Of a DNA stretch of 64,000 bases, positions 54,773 through 63,137 are shown one piece after another. The notes below the pieces were generated by a model. The model was not told the origin of the DNA. It ran no database searches and was given only the letters and a program-made list of their open reading frames with translations. The position numbers were made by a program, and so were the translations under genes. Source of the stretch: Vibrio penaeicida (GTDB lineage Bacteria; Pseudomonadota; Gammaproteobacteria; Enterobacterales; Vibrionaceae). Every line of letters starts with the position of its first letter. Within the stretch, counting starts at the first letter, position 1. The stretch covers positions 1,550,001 through 1,614,000 of the forward strand of contig NZ_AP025144.1 of assembly GCF_019977755.1 (NCBI RefSeq), written 5' to 3'.

Positions 54773-55078
54773 ATGAGTACGAAGAACAAAATTATTTTTA
54801 ACGGCACGGTTCACACTGTTAATATAGAACCCCAAAATATAGTCAACTACCACTCGAAAGCCGCAGACTCTTTATTAGAACTTCGAAATGAACTTCAAGA
54901 ATTTATTAAAGATTCTGCACAGCAGAAAGTCGCACTAAAAATAGTTGATAATGTTGAAGAACAAATTCAATCAGCATCGCCAAGTAGAGATACCCTTAGT
55001 GCATTAATAGAAAGCTTACCTAGTGTTGGGAATGTCGCCGGTATTGGATCATTTATATTGTCCTGCTTTGCTGCTTAG
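54773..55078 (+). CDS. Small cassette protein with N-terminal FNG motif and hydrophobic C-terminus
   Basis: 101 residues. Residues 7-19 read IIFNGTVHTVNIE, nearly the same as the last residues of the next gene's product. The middle (about 22-75) is helical and charged; the end (about 83-101; SVGNVAGIGSFILSCF) is hydrophobic and glycine-containing, suited to membrane insertion. An AGAGAGG ribosome site precedes the ATG; a perfect inverted repeat (gcgttatt/aataacgc, 54724-54745) lies in the leader. It shares one large cassette with the 563-aa gene 68 bp downstream. I do not recognise a named family; an effector role is inference. Confidence 0.7.
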   Translation: MSTKNKIIFNGTVHTVNIEPQNIVNYHSKAADSLLELRNELQEFIKDSAQQKVALKIVDNVEEQIQSASPSRDTLSALIESLPSVGNVAGIGSFILSCFAA

Positions 55079-55146
55079 CCTTAAGCGTTGTGTATTAATA
55101 AATTTTTTAGTATGCAGCTTCATTTAATACAGGAAATAAAATACCA

Positions 55147-56838
55147 ATGTGTAATCACATCTATACAGGTAACTATAAAACTCTGCCTAAGGCTATGGGA
55201 ATAAAGTGCCCTTATCCTACCATTTATGAAAATTTAAAGTCAGCTATTCATGGGGATTCCACTGGTGGTCATGCTCCTTTATTACCGATTGATGAACATG
55301 GAAATTGTATCTTTCACAGTAAAGATCTTAACTGGAAACGGGTTAATAATTTCAAAAAACACTTCATGGATCTTCTGGAAATTATCGGAGCAGATGAAAC
55401 AATTAGAGATTACGATTTTTCTGAATTTCATTTTGTGGGCGATAATCTAGATGAACTTTCTTCCCCGCAATACATTTTCGATATAACTGACTCAGTCTAC
55501 AGAAAACAGGCATATTTTTTTAATGCTGTTTTTCATGATGCTATTAAGATTGCGAATTCAAATTTCAAAAATGGGGTTCGTTTTGATAATTGTATTTTTG
55601 ACCACGACATATCTTTCACCAATACATCTATTCAAGGCTCAGTATTTAGCAATAGTAGGTTTCATCGTAACGTCCAGTTTTCCAATATCAAGTTTTTAAG
55701 CTACTCTCTTTTTGAAAATGTGGTTTTTACTGGAAACAGTTCAGGGTATGTAGTTAAATTTAAAGACTCTCAGTTTCAGGGAATAACTGATTTCTCAGGC
55801 ATTATCTTTAAACCTCAGGTAAAAGAATGTTCGATGGGGTTTCATAATGTTCAGTTCGAAGACTATACCAATTTCAATAAAGCTGAATTTTATAACCAAG
55901 TGGTTTTTGCAGATGTTTTATTTGCATCTATGACCGAATTTACAGATGCTTTATTTGCTACTGCTAGCTCCGCGGCAAGATACAATGGCACTGCTGTAGA
56001 GTTCAATCAAATTGAAGTTTCAGCTAAAGCAGTCCTTTCGTTCAATAGTTCAGACCCCTTGGTAAAGCTTTTTAATCATGATGTTCAGATGAGCTTTAAA
56101 AAAGATCCAGAAGGACTCATACAATTTGAAAATATTAACTACAAAAACCTAACCTCACAATCGCGGGAACGGCTAACGAAATACACTAAAACTGGTAATG
56201 TCGAAATTGGAACGGGGTGTATTAAATATCGTTTTCAAACAGAAATTAGAACTATAGAAATTAGTCAGGGAAATGCACCGTTGATCCTCGAACTCTGCCA
56301 AACATTTACCAACTATTTTACAGCAAGCAATGGAATTAACCTTGGTTTTGAAATAGTAGAGCGCAATAAGAATAAAGTTAGTTTTTTCTATTTTACAGAT
56401 GAAAATATTTTTGAAGATGCTTTTTTGCAAAGCTTGGAAAAAACTGAGCAAGAATTATGGAGTTTACTTGCTACCAATCCTGAAGGACATCAGTACATCA
56501 CACTAAGAGAAGGCACGAGTCAAACAACATTGGCAAAACGAGATCATTTTATCAATGTAGTAGATGGAATTTCAGCCTTGATTGGAACATTTTGCCGTGT
56601 TGGCGTAAGAATTGCTTGCGGCTCTTGGACTGCAAAAGACACAGAAACCCTATTAAATTCAGTACGATTTAATAAGGCATCAAGAACAGAACAAGCAATG
56701 AAGCTACACAAAGTACTCATTGACAAATACACTGGTGAGGAGCTGTTAGCCTTCAATATCCAGCAAAATGGACTATTAATTGGCCACAGCACTAATGTCA
56801 TTTTTAATGGACCAGTTGAAACGGTTACTATTGATTGA
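55147..56838 (+). CDS. Large cassette protein with pentapeptide-like repeats and C-terminal FNG motif
   Basis: 563 residues, no signal peptide or membrane helix. Order: N-terminal region (1-110); a run of phenylalanine-centred pentapeptide-type repeats (about 120-275; F-x-N-x-x-F-x-D, e.g. NCIFDHDISFTNTSI) that should form a quadrilateral beta helix; a helical/beta C-terminal domain (about 320-545; YTKTGNVEIGTGCIKYRF); and a final motif VIFNGPVETVTID at 551-563 that aligns with residues 7-19 of the upstream small protein (9 of 13 identical). A strong hairpin terminator follows. Function unknown; the arrangement looks like a sensor and effector pair. Confidence 0.75.
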   Translation: MCNHIYTGNYKTLPKAMGIKCPYPTIYENLKSAIHGDSTGGHAPLLPIDEHGNCIFHSKDLNWKRVNNFKKHFMDLLEIIGADETIRDYDFSEFHFVGDNLDELSSPQYIFDITDSVYRKQAYFFNAVFHDAIKIANSNFKNGVRFDNCIFDHDISFTNTSIQGSVFSNSRFHRNVQFSNIKFLSYSLFENVVFTGNSSGYVVKFKDSQFQGITDFSGIIFKPQVKECSMGFHNVQFEDYTNFNKAEFYNQVVFADVLFASMTEFTDALFATASSAARYNGTAVEFNQIEVSAKAVLSFNSSDPLVKLFNHDVQMSFKKDPEGLIQFENINYKNLTSQSRERLTKYTKTGNVEIGTGCIKYRFQTEIRTIEISQGNAPLILELCQTFTNYFTASNGINLGFEIVERNKNKVSFFYFTDENIFEDAFLQSLEKTEQELWSLLATNPEGHQYITLREGTSQTTLAKRDHFINVVDGISALIGTFCRVGVRIACGSWTAKDTETLLNSVRFNKASRTEQAMKLHKVLIDKYTGEELLAFNIQQNGLLIGHSTNVIFNGPVETVTID

Positions 56839-56844
56839 TCAACT

Positions 56845-56883
56845 AATACTTACGGTTCGTTAACGAACCGTAAGTATTTTTAA
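56845..56883 (+). terminator. Terminator of the two-gene cassette
   Basis: A perfect palindrome of about 34 bp (aatacttacggttcgtt / aacgaaccgtaagtatt) followed by T residues. Confidence 0.85.
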
Positions 56884-57038
56884 CAGTGAAAAAATGGATT
56901 GGTGCTTGAATTATAATTGTTTTGTTTCATCTTCGTGACGTAGTCGAATTTAGCATGTTAATGTAAGCGGTATTTTTCAAGTTAAAATAACAGTAAACGT
57001 TGTATTTTAATTAAGCTGTAGGTTTGTAAGTCGTTAAA

Positions 57039-57136
57039 ATATAACAAGTTAATCAACAAGGACAAAATGCGGCTGGCTATCTCGCTGCGCTCGTATTTTA
57101 GCCCGCCAAATTTTGCCTGTTATTAAGGCGTTATGT
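57039..57136 (+). repeat. attC 17 (short divergent class)
   Basis: R'' atataac at 57039-57045 and R' gttatgt at 57130-57136, only 98 bp. Arms aaggacaaaatgcggctggc and gcccgccaaattttgcctgt pair around a short loop; quite unlike the other sites, so this cassette comes from a different source. Confidence 0.75.
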
Positions 57137-57164
57137 GCTGTCGATGGAGGTGAATTTAGAAGGT

Positions 57165-57833
57165 ATGAAAAAATATATTTTTTGTTCGTTGCTCATACTC
57201 ATAGTTGCTCTTAGTGCCTACCTGTCGTTCGGTGTCTATCGGAACTCATATCTCTCAACAAATATTGAAAATGGTAGCTATTATTCATGCTTGAATGATT
57301 CCACGATAAAAAAATACAGTATTGACCTGTGGAATCAAACTGAGATTTTTGATATCCGGTTTGTCGCTTCAGGTAATACTCATTGCTTTGCTCCAAAGTT
57401 CCCATCAATTGAGGTTTCTTCCTCAAAAGTTACACACTGGCTACATATTGTGGAAACATCGGGTGATGTACAGTTTTCTGGTAAACATGCGTCCTTAGGT
57501 AACTTTGGACCAAACTGGGTTTTTGTTGATGTTGTCAGCCAAGAGAAACGTGATAGCAGTAATCCATTTTATAGTGTGGGGGAGGTTTTTCGAGACAATC
57601 CTGGTTGGACTTCGGCTCCTCATATAACATTAACTTGGAATGGAAAATTGTTTGGACTATCTGAAATTGAAAGGGTGTTCTATCCAGTGGGAGGGGTATC
57701 TTGGGGTTTTAACTTACAGAGTTGGTCTTTAACTCCAGAAGCTATTCCCCCTAAATTACTCCATAAAAGTGCTTGGTTTGAGGTAGTGGAAGCACTTAAT
57801 GATGAGTATCCAAACTATGTATTCAGTATCTAA
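57165..57833 (+). CDS. Cassette membrane-anchored protein, unknown (222 aa)
   Basis: From the ATG at 57165 the 222-residue protein starts MKKYIFCSLLILIVALSAYL, an N-terminal membrane anchor or signal, followed by a beta-rich periplasmic part with two cysteines (YYSCLN, THCFAP) and tryptophans. An ATG at 57144 is an alternative but has a poorer leader. It is bounded by attC 17 and the truncated attC 18. No family recognised. Confidence 0.6.
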   Translation: MKKYIFCSLLILIVALSAYLSFGVYRNSYLSTNIENGSYYSCLNDSTIKKYSIDLWNQTEIFDIRFVASGNTHCFAPKFPSIEVSSSKVTHWLHIVETSGDVQFSGKHASLGNFGPNWVFVDVVSQEKRDSSNPFYSVGEVFRDNPGWTSAPHITLTWNGKLFGLSEIERVFYPVGGVSWGFNLQSWSLTPEAIPPKLLHKSAWFEVVEALNDEYPNYVFSI

Positions 57834-57843
57834 TAAGCTACGC

Positions 57844-57930
57844 ACATAACAAAAGCTTCAAACCGACAAACAACGCGTGGCATTTTTAGTTTGCGGTGAA
57901 TTTAGTGTTTAAGGCGTAATACAGTGGCTT
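57844..57930 (+). repeat. attC 18 (class C), truncated
   Basis: Begins acataacaaaagcttcaaac like the other class C sites, but homology stops after cagtggctt where the IS407-like element begins. The R' half and the next cassette are missing. Confidence 0.85.
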
Positions 57931-58005
57931 TGTAATCATCCCCTAAACTAGGGACATTTAGAATTAGAGTTCTTCGGTTTAAACTAAACCAAATGGAGAA
58001 CACTG

Positions 58006-58272
58006 ATGAAAAAATCACGCTATACAGAAACGCAAATCGTCAAGATTCTGAAAGAAGTTGAGGCTGGCAGGTTGGTCAAAGAGGTCTGCCGAGAGTATGG
58101 TATATCAGATGCCACTTACTACAACTGGAAGTCCAAGTACGGCGGCATGGAAGCCTCAGACGTGAAGCGACTGAAGGAGCTTGAGGATGAAAACCGACGC
58201 CTGAAGCAAACGTTTGCTGAACTGAGCCTCGACCATAAAATCCTTAAGGATATCGTCGAAAAAAAGCTGTAA
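58006..58272 (+). CDS. IS407-like OrfA
   Basis: 88 residues: HTH (TQIVKILKEVEAGRLVKEVC, REYGISDATYYNWKSKYGG) and a coiled coil. Near its end, an A-run followed by G (gaaaaaaagc, 58258-58267) is the usual -1 slip site for making OrfAB. Confidence 0.85.
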   Translation: MKKSRYTETQIVKILKEVEAGRLVKEVCREYGISDATYYNWKSKYGGMEASDVKRLKELEDENRRLKQTFAELSLDHKILKDIVEKKL

Positions 58273-58990
58273 AGCCCACGATTCGGCGAGAGTGGGTGGA
58301 TTACGTCAATAATTGTCACTGTGTGAGTCTGCGTAGGGCTTGTCGTTTAGTCGGCATCAGTGACTCGGTCTATCGGTATCGACCAGATAAGCACGAGATA
58401 CCCCTGTGATTGCCGCCTTGCAAGAAGCCGTTGAACGTTATCCTGCATATGGTTTTGGCATGTTATTCAAAGTGCTTAAACGATGGGGGTATCGCTGGAA
58501 CCACAAACGAGTGCATCGACTCTACTGCGAACTGAAGTTGAATAAACGCCGTCGAGGAAAGAAGCGATTACCAACAAGAGAGCCCGCTTCTTTATGTGTG
58601 CCAGAAACGTTCAACCAATGTTGGTCAATGGATTTCATGAGCGATTCACTGATGTGTGGTAGACGCTTCAGGACGTTCAATGTTATCGATGACTTTAACC
58701 GTGAAGTACTGGTCATTGAAATTGACTTGAATCTTCCCGCTCAAAGAGTTGTTCGCGTGTTGGAACGCATCGTCGCCTGGCGAGGTTATCCGAGTCAGTT
58801 ACGTATGGATAACGGTCCAGAGTTTATCTCAACGGCTTTAGCTGAATGGGCGGAACAACATGACATACAACTCGAATTCATACAGCCAGGCAAGCCCACA
58901 TAAAACTCGTTTGTTGAAAGGTTCAACCGGACCCCTTGGGAATATCTTGCTAAGTTGAAATTGCCGGAAGACTCTAATTTAGGGTGTCAC
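58269..58990 (+). pseudogene. IS407-like OrfB, multiply disrupted
   Basis: The DDE core is recognisable (SMDFMSDSL, RMDNGPEF, FVERFNRT), but the frame shifts near 58408, a TAA replaces a glutamine codon at 58902 (after QPGKPT), and after RFNRT the sequence jumps to EYLAKLKLPEDS, losing roughly 40 codons. It cannot make active enzyme. Confidence 0.8.
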
Positions 58991-59097
58991 TAAAAAGGGA
59001 TGTTTACACATGGATACAAGTGTCAGATGGTGCTGGAAAATTACCCAATAGATTCATAATCAGTCTTTAATTTGCCCACGTTGATCCGCACATCTTT

Positions 59098-59292
59098 TTA
59101 AACATTAAATGACGTTTTCCCAGTCTCTTTGCTATTTTTTCGCGAATTAAATTGTACGTAATTAACCAACTGCTCATCAAAAATGTAGATGAAAGTGATT
59201 TGTTCAGAAGTGTGTAGAGCACGTTGTAATAATTCGTTGTCCTGAAGTCTCAAATCATGAGTAAACCAGTAAAGCGTTTTATGTTTCATCAA
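59098..59292 (-). pseudogene. N-terminal stub of a photolyase/cryptochrome (CRY-DASH-like)
   Basis: About 45 residues match the start of the photolyase antenna domain: KTLYWFTHDLRLQDNELL and ITFIYIFDEQLV. After that the sequence no longer fits, and the frame stops. In a neighbouring frame the minus strand continues NLIREKIAKRLGKRH to a stop near 59053, perhaps a relic of another gene fused to the stub. The full gene would be about 430-480 codons, so this is a remnant left by rearrangement at the array edge. Confidence 0.65.
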
Positions 59293-59339
59293 ACTGAAAT
59301 ATCCGTAATAGATTTCAAAATTTTACGTGGTTAAAGGGT

Positions 59340-59366
59340 GGCTGGAACCTTATCTTGGCGTTAGGT
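59340..59366. repeat. attC-like half site
   Basis: ggaaccttatcttggcgttaggt ends in a GGCGTTAGGT core (G-T-T-R-R-R-Y). On the minus strand it reads as an R'' core ACCTAAC joined to the stop of the small ORF below, so the relic could belong to a cassette in reverse orientation. The matching second half was not found. Confidence 0.45.
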
Positions 59367-59537
59367 TTTTGAAGGACTCAAACTCTTAATTTCTTGAAAA
59401 ACTTCTTCTGCCTCAGCTGTTAGTTGCGAGTAAGTTCTAATATCACCGTTTCTTTGAGCGTGCATAGCTTGTTCAAGCAGCATTGAGTGTCTTTTTTTGA
59501 GTTTCTTAGCTGGGTTGCTCTTAAAAAAAGAAAACAT
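59361..59537 (-). CDS. DUF6435-like small protein (58 aa)
   Basis: Too short for usual ORF cut-offs. It begins MFSFFKSNPAKKLKK and continues with a helix containing LLEQAMHAQRNGDI and a second helix TAEAEEVFQEIKSL; this layout (F-F-K, KKL, QRNGDI, Y/A-x-L-T-x-x-AEE) matches the DUF6435/Lacal_2735 small-protein family found in many marine bacteria. Its stop codon overlaps an attC-type core. Function unknown. Confidence 0.65.
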   Translation of the reverse strand: MFSFFKSNPAKKLKKRHSMLLEQAMHAQRNGDIRTYSQLTAEAEEVFQEIKSLSPSKT

Positions 59538-59716
59538 GAATAACTCCGTTAATGTTTAATTTTTTCTATACGTCCAGCTAAGAGGAATAGTTCACTCTGA
59601 GGCTCTCTCAGCAACAAGTCTAAAAAAACAGTCAATCAGATTTTTAAAGCGTGGCTTTGTCGGTTGAATTTACTGGGCTAATATCTAGCTATCAACATAA
59701 TGAAAGGATGCGAATT

Positions 59717-60568
59717 GTGTTTAAAAAGTTATTAGGGTTAGCGCCAAAATTAGAATCGGATGGTTCATATTCACCTTCAAAGCTTGCTCTGAAGATCGCA
59801 ACAGCTGATAAGACCGATTACAAAGAAGTTGAATATAGCCCTGTAGACGGATCAAGGCGAAAAATCTTAGTCTTGGCGACCGAGCAAAAAAATATGGAAA
59901 TGAAAAACGGGAAGCTTTTTTCGACTGGCAATCACCCTGTTGAAACTCTAGTACCCATGCTGCATCTTAGAAATGCAGGCTATGAGTTTGAGATATCTAC
60001 GCCTAATGGTAAGCCCGCGATCATAGAAATGTGGGCATTCCCCCACAAAGATGAGCACGTAAATTCTATTTACAGTGAATACAAAGAACAATTGGAAAAC
60101 CCCATTAGTCTGGCTGAATTGGTCAACAGTGGATTGAACGTTGAAGAATATGCAGCCGTATTTATTCCTGGCGGTCATGGTGCAATGTTGGGGCTTCCAA
60201 AAGATAAACGTGTTGGCACTGTTCTAAATTGGGCACACGACAATGATGTTTTTACAATTTCTATTTGTCATGGTCCAGCTGCTTTCTTATCTACTCATAT
60301 GAATGGTTCTGAGTTTTTATATCAGGGGTATAAAATGGCAGTTTTTCCTGATTCAGTTGATGCTCAAACACCGATGATCGGCTACTTACCGGGTAAGATG
60401 CCCTGGGGATTGAGTGAGAAGTTAAAAGGTTTAGGCGTGGAGTTAGCGAATAGTAAAGCTGACAATACAGTTTGTCGTGATCGCTCGTTAATTACAGGAG
60501 CAAGCCCATTGGCCGCAGATGCCCTTGGAAGGTTGGCTGTAGAAACGTTGGTTTCAGCACGTACTTAA
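59717..60568 (+). CDS. hchA: Hsp31/HchA glyoxalase III-chaperone
   Basis: A DJ-1/PfpI superfamily protein of 283 residues that converts methylglyoxal to lactate and acts as a holding chaperone. Visible: ILVLATEQ, NGKLFSTGNHPVETL (with the metal-ligand region His and Glu), FIPGGHGAM, and the nucleophile elbow ISICHGPAAF with the catalytic Cys. I prefer the GTG at 59717, giving MFKKLLGLAPK, because AGGA lies eight bases upstream; an ATG at 59708 touches the ribosome site. Confidence 0.88.
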   Translation: MFKKLLGLAPKLESDGSYSPSKLALKIATADKTDYKEVEYSPVDGSRRKILVLATEQKNMEMKNGKLFSTGNHPVETLVPMLHLRNAGYEFEISTPNGKPAIIEMWAFPHKDEHVNSIYSEYKEQLENPISLAELVNSGLNVEEYAAVFIPGGHGAMLGLPKDKRVGTVLNWAHDNDVFTISICHGPAAFLSTHMNGSEFLYQGYKMAVFPDSVDAQTPMIGYLPGKMPWGLSEKLKGLGVELANSKADNTVCRDRSLITGASPLAADALGRLAVETLVSART

Positions 60569-60706
60569 TAAACACTTCTAGCCGACGACGGTCAACACTA
60601 GAGGGATAAATCGGTGGTTTGGGCATATTCTCGTTTCCACTCAAAAGATCACTTCGTTTGAATTAGGGAATATCAGAGGTGAAGTTTGCTCTTTTTGGGT
60701 GAGATT

Positions 60707-60736
60707 AACGGCTTATTTGTGAATAAGCCGTTTTAT
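60707..60736. terminator. Terminator between hchA and the quinate cluster
   Basis: An 11-bp stem (60707-60717 with 60722-60732) with T residues rightward and A residues leftward; placed between two convergent units. Confidence 0.75.
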
Positions 60737-60778
60737 ATACACAGCGTGTAAAAGACAAAGAAAGGAATACCTATAGAG

Positions 60779-62685
60779 TTACAGAGACTCTAGTTCTTTC
60801 GCCTGCATGGTCATTCTGATTTGCGAGTTAGGCGCACCAAAACCCCGGTACCCATCTCTTTGAACAATTTCGAAACAGAATCGCCCTTCAAAGAGCTCCG
60901 AGTACAGTTGATAGAACACACCGTGCTCGTCTTCATCGTAAAGGATATTAAAGCGCCTCATAAGTGACAATTGTTCCGAAGACAGACCGAATCTCGTGGC
61001 GAGATCGTCATAATAGTTATCAGTAACCGGCATCGTTTTTACATTGAGAGACGCTAACTTTTCAGCCATAGCGAAAATATCTCGAGTGCTGAATGCGATA
61101 TGGTTTACCCCTGTTCCGGCGTACGTATCCAAAATTTTATTAGAGACGGTACGTGAGGCTTGAGAGCTATTGAGTGTGAAGGCAACTCGATTATCCGGTG
61201 TTTGCATCGCCTGGCTTTTCACCAACCCGCTCGGGTCTGTCAGGCTGACGCTAGGGGAGCCGACCATGTTAAACATTGCGCGGTACAGCAGAATAGAATG
61301 TAACATTTCTTCATAGGGCATGGTGGTGGCGATGTGATCAATTTCCGTTAGATACGCTTGTAGCTCGGCAGGCTCATTCCATTCAAACTCTCGCTCCCAA
61401 TGAGCGGGTTGGTCAGATTCATCAACCAGATAAATCAAGCTTTCTCCGGGGCCTTGAATGGCTGGTAACCCGTGCGTATCCGAGCCCGTATTACCGTGAA
61501 CTTGGTAACAGAGCTTATTGGCGCGGTCGAGCAATTTAGGAACGTCGGTACAAGTTAACCCAACAGCACAGACTGAGGCGCCATGTTTTTGGTGATATTG
61601 TTGCGCGAAGCTATCAGGTTCAAGGTTCATGACTAGGTTAATACTTCCCTGACGCCATAGTTCTACGTTCTTCTTCTTGTGAGTTCCAGCGTGGTAAAAC
61701 CCTAGGTTACCGAGCAGTAACGTAAGCGCCTCTCGCTCTTTGATATTAAGGGCGAACTCTATAAATTGGACTTCAGAAGGCGGAAGTGTTTTGGGCAATA
61801 ATGAACTTGATGGAAGCACATTAGTTCCGGCTACATGATCTTGTCTATTGGCTGGCTTAGATGCCTTAATATCTTCACTTCTATTGTTGGCAAAAACCAA
61901 GGAGCGGTATCCATCAATAGCGGTTTTTTCTGGAGAACTTGATCGAAATTGGTCGTTAAAAATTTCGAGAGAAAATGGACCGTCATATCCTGTAGCGTGA
62001 AGATTTTTCATAAATTGATCTAGGGGAAGCTCTCCTTGACCGGGGAAGCAGCGAAAATGTCGACTCCAACTCAGGTGGTCCATAGAGAGACGCGGAGCGT
62101 CGGCGGCTTGCACTAGGAAAATCTTTTCCCCTGGAATGTTCAGCATAGAATCAATTTCGGTCCCTCTAGAGAAAATATGGAACGTATCTAAACAAACGCC
62201 TATTTTCTCGTGATTGGCTCGGCGAACAATTTCCCAAGAGTCTCTGTAGTCAAATACATGCTTACCCCACGCGAGAGCTTCATAGGCGACTCGCTTCTCT
62301 CTTTTCTCCGCGATAGATCCTAATTCACTAAAGTCGTCGGCAGCTCTTTGAATTCCACCTAAGGCATGCGGCGAACAACTGCTGCAAACCATAAGAAGAT
62401 CGGTCCCAGCTCATCCATAATGTCGAATTTTTGATTGGCTCGCTGAAAGATACGATCACGATACGGTGCGGGTAAGCCTTCAAAATCTCTCAATGGTTGA
62501 TAAGCAACGACGCTCAACCCGTTATCATCAAGCATTGAGCGAATTTCTTTTATTGAACCGTTATGGTTGATCAAGTCGGCTTCAAAAATTTCAATTCCAC
62601 GAAAACCCGCTTTGGCGCTGGCTTCAATTTTTTGTCTTAATGATCCTGAAAGACAAATCGTCGCAATAGAATAAAGCATCACCAT
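60779..62685 (-). pseudogene. quiC: 3-dehydroshikimate dehydratase (QuiC-like, TIM barrel plus VOC/HPPD-like domain), frameshifted
   Basis: An intact gene would encode ~634 residues: an N-terminal sugar-phosphate isomerase-like TIM barrel that dehydrates 3-dehydroshikimate to protocatechuate, and a C-terminal domain resembling 4-hydroxyphenylpyruvate dioxygenase (FIEFALNIKEREALTLLLGN; NHIAFSTRDIFAMAEKLASL). Residues 1-97 are in one frame (from 62685) and the rest in another (through 60779). Restoring one base in the CCC run at 62405-62407 (plus strand) rejoins them as MDELGTDLLMVCSS. Either a true recent mutation or a sequencing error. aroQ overlaps upstream. Confidence 0.8.
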
Positions 62686-63137
62686 TACCCCCTTGTTTGG
62701 TGAATTAACCCTTTGATGGCTAAAGCGTATCCCTGAATGCCAAACCCTACGATGATTCCATTTGCTACAGGGGAAATATAAGAGTGGTTTCTGAAAGCTT
62801 CTCGAGCGTGGACATTAGAAATATGGGTTTCAATCGTGGGTACTTGAGTGCCTTTAATAGCATCATGCAATGCTACCGAGGTATGAGTGAAAGCGCCGGG
62901 GTTAAAGACAACGCCCAGAATTGAACCGTTCTTTACACCGATGCCCGCCTCATGAAACCAGTCAATAAGCACACCTTCATGATTGCTTTGCATGAATTTG
63001 ATGGTCACACCATGCTCTTTAGCGGTTTGATGACAAAGTGCCTCTACATCATCTAACGTAGAATTACCGTATTGTTCAGGTTCCCGTTGACCGAGAAGAT
63101 TAAGGTTAGGGCCATTGATTACGAATATAGAGGACAT
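62685..63137 (-). CDS. aroQ: Type II 3-dehydroquinate dehydratase
   Basis: A 150-residue dodecameric-type enzyme that interconverts 3-dehydroquinate and 3-dehydroshikimate. The INGPNLNLLGQREPEQYG start holds the catalytic Arg and lid Tyr, FMQSNHEGVLIDW the conserved Asn/His-side residues, and NPGAFTHTSVALHDA the catalytic His region. Start and stop each overlap the neighbouring genes by one base (TAATG), so translation is coupled. The setting beside a dehydroshikimate dehydratase indicates a catabolic, not biosynthetic, role. Confidence 0.93.
   Translation of the reverse strand: MSSIFVINGPNLNLLGQREPEQYGNSTLDDVEALCHQTAKEHGVTIKFMQSNHEGVLIDWFHEAGIGVKNGSILGVVFNPGAFTHTSVALHDAIKGTQVPTIETHISNVHAREAFRNHSYISPVANGIIVGFGIQGYALAIKGLIHQTRG

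Larger units (their letters stand above)
57931..59008 (+). mobile_element. Decayed IS3-family (IS407-like) element
   Basis: Left end TGTAATCATCCCCTAAAC and right end, read on the other strand, TGTAAACATCCCTTTTTAG, form an imperfect inverted repeat with TG...CA termini. Length 1,078 bp, about 100-200 bp short of a full element because of an internal deletion in orfB. No target duplication. It marks the right limit of the recognisable array. Confidence 0.8.
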
